Shown here one piece after another: positions 1 to 8,334 of a stretch of DNA of 64,000 nucleotides. Position 1 is the first letter of the stretch, and each line of letters begins with the position of its first letter. The notes below the pieces were generated by a model, which saw nothing but the letters and a program-made list of their open reading frames with translations, did no database searches and was not told the origin of the DNA. The DNA comes from Chromatiales bacterium (GTDB lineage: Bacteria > Pseudomonadota > Gammaproteobacteria > Chromatiales > Chromatiaceae): positions 1-64,000 of the forward strand of contig JANQLO010000032.1 of NCBI GenBank assembly GCA_028280505.1. The letters are read 5' to 3'. The position numbers and the translations under genes are program-made.

Positions 1-128
1 CGGTCGAGGTGATGGAGAGCACCACGGTGTCACTCGAGTGGGCGCATGACGAGGACTATGACGAGTCCGACGGCGGCACCGGCGAACGTGCCAATACCGT
101 TACCGCGCAGCTCGCCGTCGAGTTCTGA
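1..128 (+). CDS. C-terminal end of an outer-membrane porin (LbtU-like), partial
   Basis: The open frame from base 3 to the TGA at 126-128 encodes the last 41 residues of a protein that begins outside the window. It contains alternating short strand-like segments, an acidic turn (WAHDEDYDESDGGTGE) and the terminal TVTAQLAVEF. Ending in Phe is typical of beta-barrels recognised by the BAM complex. The wording resembles the last two strands of LbtU-family siderophore porins as I remember them, so a passive or siderophore-related porin is likely. The assignment to that family is inference from a short tail; the outer-membrane barrel reading is firmer. Confidence 0.5.
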   Translation, partial: VEVMESTTVSLEWAHDEDYDESDGGTGERANTVTAQLAVEF

Positions 129-152
129 CGATACCGACGACTCCTTGTCGCT

Positions 153-190
153 GCACCGTGAATCGCCTTTAAAACGGCGATTCACGGTGC
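153..190. terminator. Perfect 15-bp hairpin after the porin end
   Basis: GCACCGTGAATCGCC (153-167) and its exact reverse complement (176-190) flank an 8-nt loop. The hairpin starts 25 nt after the porin stop codon. No clear T-run follows, so it may act as a Rho-independent-like or 3'-end-protecting structure. Confidence 0.6.
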
Positions 191-403
191 CCCATCCCGG
201 TCAATCGAGCTGTCTGTTCCAGCGGTTCGCGAATAAAGTCGAAACGTAGAAAAATCCTGTTCTTCGGCGTGCATTTTTCGGATTTTTAGTCGATTATTTA
301 CCGGTTAGAATTATATCAGCCAAGCGGTTTGCTCGTGTGGCCGGCCGCACTATGGATAGCAGTGTAGACAGCACGGCCGCGTCTGTGACGCGGCATTGGA
401 GGT

Positions 404-2035
404 GTGACGATTTTCCCCGATATCCTGAGCGAAATGGCGGTGCTGCTGTTGGTGGCGGCGGCCATCGGCGCGCTTGGGGTGCGTCTGCGTCAGCCCTTGA
501 TCGTGTCTTTCATTGCGGTGGGGATATTGGTCGGCCCATCGGTGCTCGGCTGGGTCAGCGCGGAAGACGAAGTCGATCTGCTGGCAAAGCTCGGCATCAC
601 TTTGTTGCTGTTCATCGTCGGCCTCAAACTGGATTTGCACATTATCCGGACCATGGGACCGGTCGCGCTTGCAACCGGTCTCGGCCAAGTGCTTTTCACC
701 AGCGTTGTGGGCTATGTGATCGCATTGGGCTTTGGTATGACGCCGGTTGCGGCTCTGTATGTCGCCGTTGCGCTGACTTTTTCCAGCACCATCATCATCG
801 TCAAATTGCTGTCGGACAAGCGCGAGGTCGATACGCTGCACGGGCGCATTGCGCTCGGTTTCCTGATCGTGCAGGACTTGGTCGTTGTGCTGGTTATGAT
901 CGGTCTCAATGCGCTGGGTGGTTCAACCGAATCCACGATCTCGCAGGCGGCAATCGAGGTCGGTGTGAAAGGTTTGGGCTTTGTCGTCGCCATCGCCTTG
1001 GTGACGCGCTATGTGTTGCCGCGACTGCTTCATCTTTTGTCGCACTCGCAAGAGCTATTGGTGCTCTTCGGTGTTGCTTGGGCGGTCGCGCTGGCGGCCG
1101 CGGGTGCCGCGTTGGGCTTCAGTAAGGAGGTCGGTGCTTTCGTTGCCGGGGTGTCGTTGGCATCTACGCCGTTTCGTGATGCCTTGGGCGCACGTCTGGT
1201 CAGTTTGCGCGATTTTCTTTTGTTGTTCTTTTTCATCGATCTCGGTGCGCGTCTGGATCTCAGTTTGCTCGGTGCCCATCTGGTCGAGGCAGTGGCATTC
1301 TCGGTATTCGTACTCATCGGTAACCCACTGATCGTGATGATCATCATGGGTGTGTTGGGTTATCGCAAACGTACGGGGTTTCTTGCGGGTCTGACGGTTG
1401 CGCAGATCAGCGAGTTTTCTCTCATTTTGGGGGCACTCGGCCTGAGTCTCGGGCATATCGATCGCGAGACCATGGGATTGATTACACTGGTCGGCCTGAT
1501 CACCATCAGCGCATCGACTTACATGATTCTGTATTCGCATCCGCTATACGAAAAGTTGGCACCTTGGTTACGTATTTTCGAACGACGCACGCCCCATCGC
1601 GAGGCTGCTCAGGATCAACCGCCCGGCGATGGTAATAACGATGTCTTGTTGTTCGGAATGGGACGCTACGGCGCGCGTATCGCACAGGCGTTGCGTGCGC
1701 GAGGCAATCGGGTGATGGCCGTCGACTACAATCCCGAGTTGGTACGTTTCGGCGATCCTGCGGGCTATCCGGTCCATTACGGTGATGCCGAAGACCCCGA
1801 GTTCGTGTCGTCGCTGCCGTTGTCCCAGGTACAGTGGGTGGTGAGTACGGCCAAGGAAAGGAATGTCAACCAGTCGTTAATTCATACTTTGCGCGGATTG
1901 GGTTACGCTGGCCGGATTGCGGTGACCGCGCATGTGCCGGTCGATGTTCGGAGCCTGGAGAACGCCGGTGCCGATGTGGTGTTGGTGCCGTATGCGGATG
2001 CGGCACGCGATGCCGTTGATCGCCTGTTGGATTAG
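404..2035 (+). CDS. CPA2-family cation:proton antiporter with TrkA-N domain
   Basis: The 543-residue protein has about twelve hydrophobic segments over residues 5-385 with the CPA2 signature GILVGPSVLGWV and a glycine-rich FSKEVGAFVAGVSLA stretch, as in KefB/KefC and YbaL. Residues 410-540 form a cytoplasmic nucleotide-binding TrkA-N domain (DVLLFGMGRYGARIAQALRA) followed by an Asp-binding strand (VMAVDYNP). It probably exchanges K+ or Na+ for H+ across the inner membrane under nucleotide control. The GTG at 404 follows a GGAGG very closely; the internal ATG at 434 is an alternative start. It stands just upstream of a universal stress protein, a common pairing for stress-related ion transporters. 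Ion specificity cannot be read from the sequence. Confidence 0.9.
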   Translation: MTIFPDILSEMAVLLLVAAAIGALGVRLRQPLIVSFIAVGILVGPSVLGWVSAEDEVDLLAKLGITLLLFIVGLKLDLHIIRTMGPVALATGLGQVLFTSVVGYVIALGFGMTPVAALYVAVALTFSSTIIIVKLLSDKREVDTLHGRIALGFLIVQDLVVVLVMIGLNALGGSTESTISQAAIEVGVKGLGFVVAIALVTRYVLPRLLHLLSHSQELLVLFGVAWAVALAAAGAALGFSKEVGAFVAGVSLASTPFRDALGARLVSLRDFLLLFFFIDLGARLDLSLLGAHLVEAVAFSVFVLIGNPLIVMIIMGVLGYRKRTGFLAGLTVAQISEFSLILGALGLSLGHIDRETMGLITLVGLITISASTYMILYSHPLYEKLAPWLRIFERRTPHREAAQDQPPGDGNNDVLLFGMGRYGARIAQALRARGNRVMAVDYNPELVRFGDPAGYPVHYGDAEDPEFVSSLPLSQVQWVVSTAKERNVNQSLIHTLRGLGYAGRIAVTAHVPVDVRSLENAGADVVLVPYADAARDAVDRLLD

Positions 2036-2063
2036 TAGGGCCTGTTGACACAAACGGGCCCTA
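2036..2063 (+). terminator. Hairpin directly after the antiporter stop
   Basis: TAGGGCCTGTT (2036-2046) pairs with AACGGGCCCTA (2053-2063) over 11 positions, one a G-T pair, around a 6-nt loop. It begins at the base after the stop codon. No T-run follows. It may weaken read-through into the stress-protein gene, whose RBS is only 12 nt away. Confidence 0.4.
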
Positions 2064-2087
2064 TAGTCCCTAGTGGAGGAACTCGTC

Positions 2088-3044
2088 GTGGAACCTTTCA
2101 AGAATATTCTCTTCTTCTCCCACCCGGGTATCGAGCAGGAAGATGCAATTCATTGTGCCGCGTCATTGGCCAAGCAAAACGGGGCCAGATTGACGCTGAT
2201 GTCCGTGATCAAAGCGCCACCGACATTGCACGAGATCGATGTGGCCGAGGCAGAGGAGATGGAGATACTGTCCGGTATGATGCAGGACTATCGAGATCGT
2301 CTGGAACATCTGGCCTCGAAAATGCGTGAGGACGGTATTCAAGTCGAGACCAAGATCGAGGTCGGGATCGCGTTCGTCGAGATCGTTCGTGAGGTTCTGA
2401 GAAAAGCGCACGATCTGGTAATACTCGATGCGGATCCGAAGCTCGGCGTACTCAAGCGCTTGTTCGGCAGCACCTCGATGCACTTGATGCGTAAATGCCC
2501 CTGTCCGGTTTGGGTCGTCAAGCCCGGTGTTCGATCTTATAAACGTATTTTGGCCGCGGTCGATGTGAGCGTGGATGCTTGGGGTAGGGCAAAACGTTCG
2601 ATCAATCCGGTGATTGTGCAACTCGCAGGCCTGATGGCACGTATGAATCACGCGGAATTGCACCTGGTGCAGGTCTGGTCGGTGTTCGAGGAAGGTTATC
2701 TTCAGGTGCGCGGCACCAGCAACGACCGAGCGATTCGCCAATTGCGCAAGGAAACCAAGCGCGACTACGCCCAAAAGCTCGATTATCTGCTTGATGCGGT
2801 GGATATGAGTGGCGTTAGACAGGTGTATACACACCTGAAGCACGGTAACGACCCCGCCGCACGAATTGTGACATTGGCTCGCAAGCAATCCATTGACCTA
2901 ATGGTCATGGGGACTGTCTGCCGCACCGGATTGGCCGGATTCTTTATTGGTAATACTGCTGAAGAGGTACTGAATGCGGTCGATTGTTCGGTGCTCACGG
3001 TGAAACCTCAAGGGTTTACCTCACCCGTCACCTTGCCGCTGTAG
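2088..3044 (+). CDS. Universal stress protein with two tandem Usp domains (UspE type)
   Basis: The 318-residue product has two Usp folds: residues 1-145 (NILFFSHPGIEQEDAIHCA...) and about 150-310 (KRILAAVDVS...). The second domain ends with the ATP-binding-type motif DLMVMGTVCRTGLAGFFIGNTAEEVL, and the first has a shorter equivalent (LKRLFGSTSMHLMRKCPCPVWVV). E. coli UspE has the same tandem layout and similar length. The start is GTG 2088, because GGAGG at 2075-2079 is correctly spaced for it but not for the GTG at 2073. It is probably a cytoplasmic stress or ion-homeostasis factor transcribed with the antiporter upstream. Confidence 0.9.
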   Translation: MEPFKNILFFSHPGIEQEDAIHCAASLAKQNGARLTLMSVIKAPPTLHEIDVAEAEEMEILSGMMQDYRDRLEHLASKMREDGIQVETKIEVGIAFVEIVREVLRKAHDLVILDADPKLGVLKRLFGSTSMHLMRKCPCPVWVVKPGVRSYKRILAAVDVSVDAWGRAKRSINPVIVQLAGLMARMNHAELHLVQVWSVFEEGYLQVRGTSNDRAIRQLRKETKRDYAQKLDYLLDAVDMSGVRQVYTHLKHGNDPAARIVTLARKQSIDLMVMGTVCRTGLAGFFIGNTAEEVLNAVDCSVLTVKPQGFTSPVTLPL

Positions 3045-3158
3045 TTTGCGGGGTCAGACTCCTTTGGCGGACATTGATTTTCGCGTCGGGGCGCCGTTCG
3101 GCAAAGTTTCCGGCGTAGCGACCGATACAATCGACATGACACCAGAATTAAAAGAGTC

Positions 3159-4703
3159 ATGACAGAATCCGACCAACATCCCGGTATCGAAGGGGGGGCC
3201 GTCGAATTCTTGTTGCGGCGTATGCAGCGGAGCCAGGATTTCCCCGCCCTTTCCGAGAGCATTCGTACGCTGAATCGCTTATCGGCGTCGAACGAGAAAT
3301 CGATCGAACAGCTGGCTAGCGTCATCGTGCGTGATTTTGCCTTGACCAATAAAATCCTGAAGGTCGTCAATTCTGCGTACTACGCAGGATTCGCCGGTAA
3401 GGTCGGAACCATTTCGCGTGCGATCGTGGTTCTGGGCATCGAGTCGATACGTGCTTTGGCCGCCTCGCTGATTTTGTTCGAGCATCTGTCCGCGGGTACC
3501 CATGCGGAGCGCGTTCGGGCTTTGATCGGTAAGAGTATGTTTAGTGCCCTGGTTGCACGAGAGAGTATCGGGAACGGCGAGCAGAACGGTGAGGAGGCCT
3601 TTCTCGCGGCCATGTTCCATAGCCTTGGCGAGCTGCTGGTCGCCTTTTATCTCCCCGAAGAAGACGAGGCGATTCATACGGAAATCGATGAAAACGGGAC
3701 ACCTCAACGCCAGGCCGAATACATGGTGCTCGGCGTGGAACTGGAGCACCTCGGGATTGCGGTGGGTAAGCATTGGAACTTCCCCTATGTGATTACCCAT
3801 TGCATGAAGAAACTGCCGCAAACCAAACCGGCAAAGCCGATCAACGAAGAGGAACGATTGCGACACATCGCCTGTTTTGCGACCGAACTGACCGAACAGT
3901 TGGCGGCTGGATCACGCCCCGGCGATGTTTCCGTGAATGCATTGCTCGAACGTTTCAACGGTTGTGTGAAGTTCGAAAAGGCAGAGTTCGACGATGCTTT
4001 AAGCAACGCGCGAAGCGAGTACCGTAATTTGGCCGAGGGTTTGGCATCGAAAGAAGGCTCACCGACATCGATTCTTGCATTGGCCGGTTTCGGTCGCGAT
4101 GACGCCGATGAGGACGAACAGAGCAAGGATATTGCCGACGTAGCGCTGCCGGATGAAGACGAAGCCGAGGTACTATCTCCCGCGAGTAATCCGGAGCCGG
4201 TATTGGTGGATGGGTTACAAGAGGCTACCGCGATGCTTGCCGAAGGCGCGGATACCGGCCAGGTTGCGCAGGTCGTATTGGAAACCTTGTATCGTGCGTT
4301 CGGTTTGCACCGCGTTGCCTTGTGTCTCCGCGATGTGAGCCGCCGTCGTTATGTCGGTCGTCTCGGTTTCGGCGGCGATACCGACGCTTATTTGCAAGCG
4401 CTGCAATTCGATGAGGCCTATTCACGCGATGTGTTTCATGTTGCCTTACAGCGCAAGACCGACGTACATATCGCCGATCTTGCCGTTGGTAGCGCGGGTC
4501 ACGGTATCCCGGCCTGGTATAGCAGTCTGACCCCGCATGGCGCCATGTTGTTTTTGCCGCTCGTCGTGCGCGATAAGCCTGTCGGTTGCATTATTGCCGA
4601 GCATGCACGCCCCGCCGGCTTCAATCTGGAGTCGGGCACGCTCCGTCTGGTACGTGCGCTGCGCAATCAATTGGCTCTGGCGGTGCAACTGCGCGCCGGG
4701 TAG
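3159..4703 (+). CDS. HDOD domain plus GAF domain signalling protein
   Basis: The 514-residue protein starts with an HDOD domain (residues 15-215), shown by FPALSESIRTLNRL, the ALTNKILKVVNSAYY helix and ISRAIVVLGIESIRALA. An acidic linker (about 295-345) leads to a GAF-like domain (about 350-510; VVLETLYRAFGLHRVALCLRD and MLFLPLVVRDKPVGCIIAE). HDOD proteins resemble catalytically dead HD phosphohydrolases and often act as output or adaptor modules in motility and c-di-GMP signalling. The usual metal-binding His-Asp pair is not seen, as expected for the family. No partner gene is adjacent, and the ligand of the GAF domain is unknown. Confidence 0.88.
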   Translation: MTESDQHPGIEGGAVEFLLRRMQRSQDFPALSESIRTLNRLSASNEKSIEQLASVIVRDFALTNKILKVVNSAYYAGFAGKVGTISRAIVVLGIESIRALAASLILFEHLSAGTHAERVRALIGKSMFSALVARESIGNGEQNGEEAFLAAMFHSLGELLVAFYLPEEDEAIHTEIDENGTPQRQAEYMVLGVELEHLGIAVGKHWNFPYVITHCMKKLPQTKPAKPINEEERLRHIACFATELTEQLAAGSRPGDVSVNALLERFNGCVKFEKAEFDDALSNARSEYRNLAEGLASKEGSPTSILALAGFGRDDADEDEQSKDIADVALPDEDEAEVLSPASNPEPVLVDGLQEATAMLAEGADTGQVAQVVLETLYRAFGLHRVALCLRDVSRRRYVGRLGFGGDTDAYLQALQFDEAYSRDVFHVALQRKTDVHIADLAVGSAGHGIPAWYSSLTPHGAMLFLPLVVRDKPVGCIIAEHARPAGFNLESGTLRLVRALRNQLALAVQLRAG

Positions 4704-4820
4704 TCCTTGTCCAAAGAGCGATACGAGACCTTGGGCAAGACGTTGGCGTTTTCAGTCGCACGCCGTATCCAATCTGGCTTAGAATCCATGGCTTTAACGG
4801 CTTGGATCGAATGGTGGAGC

Positions 4821-5399
4821 ATGGCCGGATCGCCAACTCGGTGTGCCTGGGCTGCAGGTGCACCAGCCTTGGATGTTGCTTATCACGATAAAGAATGGGG
4901 CGTTCCCAGCTTCGATGACGGGCATTTGTTCGAGATGTTGATTCTCGAGGGTGCTCAAGCGGGTCTTTCCTGGTCGACCGTACTCGCTAAGCGCGAAGGC
5001 TACCGCCGGGCCTTCGATGGTTTCGACCCGCAAAAAATGGCGCGTTACTCGGATAAGAAACGTGCCGCACTGATGCAGAATAGTGCCATCATCCGCAATC
5101 GACTGAAGATCGAAGCGGCTACCACAAACGCAAAGGCCTATCTTGAGCTGTTGTCGAGTGGCACCGAACTCGGCGATTTCCTTTGGCAGTTTGTCGAGGG
5201 TCGCCCCATTCAGAATACTTGGCGGACAATGCAAGAGGTGCCGGTATCGACACCGCAATCGAAGGCGATGAGCCGCGAGCTAAAACGCCACGGTTTTAAA
5301 TTCGTCGGTGAGACCATTTGTTACGCATTCATGCAGGCCGTCGGCATGGTCAACGATCACACGGTGGATTGCTTTCGACACCGGGAATTGTCGACTTAG
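4821..5399 (+). CDS. tag: DNA-3-methyladenine glycosylase I
   Basis: The 192-residue protein matches Tag: RCAW at the N-terminus (zinc Cys), YHDKEWGVP, FEMLILEGAQAGLSWSTVL, and the C-terminal VNDHTVDCF that supplies the His and Cys of the zinc snap. It removes 3-methyladenine from alkylated DNA in the cytoplasm. The ATG at 4821 gives a length close to E. coli Tag (187 aa). Upstream in-frame starts at 4788 and 4707 would add residues that do not look like the family. It runs convergent with a weak minus-strand ORF whose stop overlaps its own stop. Confidence 0.93.
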   Translation: MAGSPTRCAWAAGAPALDVAYHDKEWGVPSFDDGHLFEMLILEGAQAGLSWSTVLAKREGYRRAFDGFDPQKMARYSDKKRAALMQNSAIIRNRLKIEAATTNAKAYLELLSSGTELGDFLWQFVEGRPIQNTWRTMQEVPVSTPQSKAMSRELKRHGFKFVGETICYAFMQAVGMVNDHTVDCFRHRELST

Positions 5400-5797
5400 C
5401 TGCAACGAACATCGTGCAGTCGAATCGGCGTCGGTATACCCAAATAACCGAGTATTTTCGAGAGCGAACGCGATACGGTCACCAGCAGCGGGCAGGTGCG
5501 GTGGACCAGAGGGCATATAAGCGGCCGAAACATCGACTTGTCGTCCATCGTGAGGTCGAGCGCCATCGATATCAGTGCGCTGATCGCGAGGGCGCCGACG
5601 ATATTGTCGAACAACACACCGATCATTCCACCATACAGTAGCGGCACGACGCGCACGATGATACGTCCCGACGCCTCGGCGTTGTCCTGAGATTGCTCGT
5701 GACTGTAGTGCGCATAGGGGAGTTGTCGTCTTGCGCGCCGCATTGTGCGACTCCGGGCCCCCGGAGGCGGTATCGAACTCCGATCTTCTTTAAGCAT
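5396..5797 (-). CDS. Possible small membrane protein, unrecognised
   Basis: This is a 133-residue ORF from an ATG at 5797 with a basic, Arg-rich N-terminus and then a hydrophobic stretch (RVVPLLYGGMIGVLFDNIVGALAISALISMAL) that could form one or two membrane helices. A second, weaker hydrophobic segment follows (CPLLVTVSRSLSKILGYLGI). No family is recognised and the RBS is poor. It overlaps the tag stop by 4 nt in convergent orientation. It may be a real lineage-specific gene or a chance ORF. Confidence 0.3.
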   Translation of the reverse strand: MLKEDRSSIPPPGARSRTMRRARRQLPYAHYSHEQSQDNAEASGRIIVRVVPLLYGGMIGVLFDNIVGALAISALISMALDLTMDDKSMFRPLICPLVHRTCPLLVTVSRSLSKILGYLGIPTPIRLHDVRCS

Positions 5798-6113
5798 ACT
5801 TACACCCACTTCTCTTAAGTTTGCTTCTACATGGATCACCGGCCGGGGTGCCGGCGGTGCGTCCATTCCATTCAGTCGTTTTAAAGCACTATTTGTGCCG
5901 TATCTGAGAGGGGATTTCGTAATCTTTTGTTTAAACTGAATAATTTATTTTCCATTAGCCTGCAGGCGATGCTGGTTTGTAAGCGTATGCGACATAAATT
6001 TCTCGTTTGTGTCGCAAAGTTGACGAGATGATTATTGGGTATCGACGCGACCACGTCAGGCAAACGTGCTAGCTTTTCGCGCTGGTTTATTCAGTAGCAC
6101 CCTGGGAGTTGTC

Positions 6114-6674
6114 ATGAACGGAGAATCAGTGAGCAAGGAAGGATTGGATCGGCAGATCGAGCGCTTGACCATCGCACTCGATCGAAACGAGCAACGGCTA
6201 AAACGTACGGAGCGGCAGCTGCGTTTTTTCGGTCTCTCGGCAATCTCTGCGATGGCCCTTTGGTTGTTTGCCGGTCCACATGCCGGTACGCCGGTACATG
6301 CCGAGGGTGTGATCGAGCGCGTAGAGCACAAGGTCGAGCAGGATCTCGCTGCGCTCGAAAAGAAGAGCGAACAGGATTTCCGTGCATTGATGGCCAGGGT
6401 AAAAAAGGATCTCGCCTCGGCGGAACGTGCCGATCCGGCCCATATGGTGGCGGTGATTTTGCACGATGTAAAAGATGCGTTGGAAGCTGTGCCGCACATG
6501 GCCGAGGATATGCAGAGCATGGCGCATGACATGCGGCAGATGAATGCCAAAATGAGTGCGGTGCCCGCAATGGCCGGTGAGATGCAGCAGATGAATCTCA
6601 AGATGGGCGTGATGACCTATGGGGTTGACAGCACGATGGGACGCATGGGTCGCTGGATGCCTTGGGGACCCTGA
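6114..6674 (+). CDS. Membrane-anchored coiled-coil protein with Met-rich C-terminus, unrecognised
   Basis: The 186-residue protein starts at ATG 6114 behind GGGAG at 6104-6108. Residues 5-37 are a charged helix (LDRQIERLTIALDRNEQRLKRTERQLRFF), followed by one membrane segment (GLSAISAMALWLFAGP). Residues 60-110 are a second charged helix probably outside the cytoplasm (VIERVEHKVEQDLAALEKK). The last 70 residues are very Met-rich (MAEDMQSMAHDMRQMNAKM, then QQMNLKMGVMTYG and MGRMGRWMPWGP). A single-pass anchor with an extracytoplasmic coiled coil is a fair reading. Met-rich tails sometimes bind copper, but nothing here proves that. It is monocistronic. Confidence 0.65.
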   Translation: MNGESVSKEGLDRQIERLTIALDRNEQRLKRTERQLRFFGLSAISAMALWLFAGPHAGTPVHAEGVIERVEHKVEQDLAALEKKSEQDFRALMARVKKDLASAERADPAHMVAVILHDVKDALEAVPHMAEDMQSMAHDMRQMNAKMSAVPAMAGEMQQMNLKMGVMTYGVDSTMGRMGRWMPWGP

Positions 6675-7216
6675 TTACCGAAGGGGTGACGGTTCCGTTT
6701 GCCGTTTGTGGTTTGCGCGGTCGTGAAATTCGCGAACAGGTGAATCGGACTTTGGAGATGGCGAGCGAACGTTCGCCTTATCTCCATTCCGGTGCCGTGA
6801 CCGCCCGACCGATCACTGATGACCCGTTGGACCCGGCATCCCGGTGGACGCGGTCGTTCTCACACGCATCCGTTAGACGGCTTGTTGCGGGCGGTACGGC
6901 GGAATCGACCGACAGCATCGATCGTCTACATTGATCCGTCGAGGGTCGGACCGAATCATCGTTCCTTTTGGCGACGGGCGTGATCATGGCGACTATGCGG
7001 TCCGTGAGCGGCGCGTCGTGGTGTTTTAAAATCTCCGCCGTGATGTGCCGCGGGTGCATTCAAGATTCGATTACCACGAGCGTTTCGCGACCCCGGCATT
7101 TCAGGCAGCGAAGCGGCGGGTGGATCTGTCGCGCCTTGGACCATTATTTCAACGCCAACGATTTTCCCCGAATATGCCGCTTATAATTGTCTGCATGCCA
7201 GCACATCGTCTTTGCC
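6675..7216. other. Intergenic region of about 540 bp, no convincing gene
   Basis: Short ORFs occur on both strands, but none has a family-like sequence or an RBS. The one visible structure is an imperfect hairpin at 6754-6785 (GGAGAT with ATCTCC outside, GGCGA with TCGCC inside), 80 nt after the coiled-coil gene. It could be a weak terminator. The response-regulator promoter presumably lies in the last 100 bases. Confidence 0.5.
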
Positions 7217-7921
7217 ATGACCGCGCAGCCTGACCATGCCAATATTCTGCTGATCGAAGATCATCGCGACATCGCGGACATGGTCGGTGCCTACCTCGAG
7301 GAACGTGGGTTTGCATTGGACTATGCGGCCGACGGCGTTACCGGTTTGCACCTGGCGGTGGTAAACGACTACGACGTCATCATTCTCGATCTGATGTTGC
7401 CTGGGATGGACGGGCTTTCGGTTTGTCGCAAATTGCGTGATGAAGCGCGGCGGGTGACGCCCCTGCTGATGCTGACCGCACGCGATACCCAGCAGGATAA
7501 GATTATCGGCCTGGACAGTGGTGCCGACGATTATCTGGTCAAGCCGTTCGATATCCGTGAACTGGAGGCACGCATACGCGCCTTGGTGCGTCGCGGTCGT
7601 GGCAGCGTTGCGAGCAGTTTGCTGTCTGTCGGTGGTTTGACGCTCGATACCGGCACCCTGGAGGTAGCGCGTGATTCGCGCAGGCTTACTCTGACACCGA
7701 TCGGCCTCAAACTGTTGGCGGTACTGATGCGTGCCTCGCCGCGTGTCGTCAGTCGCGGCGAATTGGAACGTGAAGTTTGGGGCGACCTTTTGCCCGATAG
7801 CGATACCTTGCGAAGTCATCTTTACAGCCTGCGCAAGGCTATCGACAAGCCGTTCGACAAGCCCCTTTTACATACGGTACATGGCGCCGGTTATCGTATC
7901 GTCGATGCCGATACCGAATGA
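7217..7921 (+). CDS. OmpR/PhoB-family response regulator
   Basis: The 234-residue protein has a receiver domain (residues 1-120) with the acidic pair in LLIEDHRD, the phosphoacceptor Asp58 in VIILDLMLPGMDG, the Thr of MLTARD and the Lys of LVKPFDIREL. A winged-helix DNA-binding domain follows (residues 130-230; LTLTPIGLKLLAVLMRASPRVVSRGELEREVWG, then LRSHLYSLRKAIDKPF and LLHTVHGAGYRIV). ATG 7217 starts just before the receiver; TTG 7187 is possible. A cognate-looking histidine kinase begins 413 nt downstream, and TTCAC repeats typical of this regulator class lie 45 nt after the kinase. Confidence 0.92.
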   Translation: MTAQPDHANILLIEDHRDIADMVGAYLEERGFALDYAADGVTGLHLAVVNDYDVIILDLMLPGMDGLSVCRKLRDEARRVTPLLMLTARDTQQDKIIGLDSGADDYLVKPFDIRELEARIRALVRRGRGSVASSLLSVGGLTLDTGTLEVARDSRRLTLTPIGLKLLAVLMRASPRVVSRGELEREVWGDLLPDSDTLRSHLYSLRKAIDKPFDKPLLHTVHGAGYRIVDADTE

Positions 7922-8334
7922 ATCGTGTATGTATTCGGAGCGCGACCATGCTGTTCGGCAGCCGCGCAGTTTTTTAGCGGTCACGGATGAATTTTGTCAA
8001 CAGAATGCCAGGTACGGCGGAAAGGTTGTTGTGTGTTTTTCTCCGTGGGTCCCGGCCCGCATAGTGCACGAAGGCGGAGCCGGAATGATCGAGAAAACCC
8101 GGGGTATCAAACATTCGTATGTCAAGTTACTCTCGATGGCGCGGATATCTGTTGTCTTATTCGATTTTGCGAAAGATCCGGCGTCGCGTCTCGAGCGATC
8201 ACCCGACCTGTTTAGCCGGCTCTCCCGCAACATACGGGGAAACCGCAAGGCGCGGTTTCGAACGGCCGACAGGCTAAAAGGCAGGGTGCCTGACGTCATC
8301 TTTCGTGCAATACACGGGCTAGCCTTCATGCACC
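7922..8334 (+). other. 413-bp gap between regulator and kinase with a candidate folded RNA
   Basis: No supported gene lies here; the ORFs are chance frames. Bases 8211-8278 can fold as a three-way junction: TTTAGCC (8211-8217) with GGCTAAA (8272-8278), CCCG (8224-8227) with CGGG (8235-8238), and AAACCGC (8240-8246) with GCGGTTT (8252-8258). A short hairpin (AGGCA/TGCCT, 8279-8291) follows. It matches no riboswitch class I know. It lies about 55 nt upstream of the kinase start and could be a leader element or chance folding. Confidence 0.3.

Noticed and set aside
46..249. 67-residue plus-strand ORF at the window start
   Set aside because: It overlaps the porin tail in another frame and reads through the perfect hairpin at 153-190.
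6778..7059. 93-residue minus-strand ORF in the 6.7-7.2 kb gap
   Set aside because: No RBS or recognisable motif; likely a chance frame in GC-rich DNA.
8211..8278. Known riboswitch (c-di-GMP, cobalamin, SAH or Moco type)
   Set aside because: The fold lacks the conserved core sequences of these classes as I know them; kept only as an unclassified candidate.
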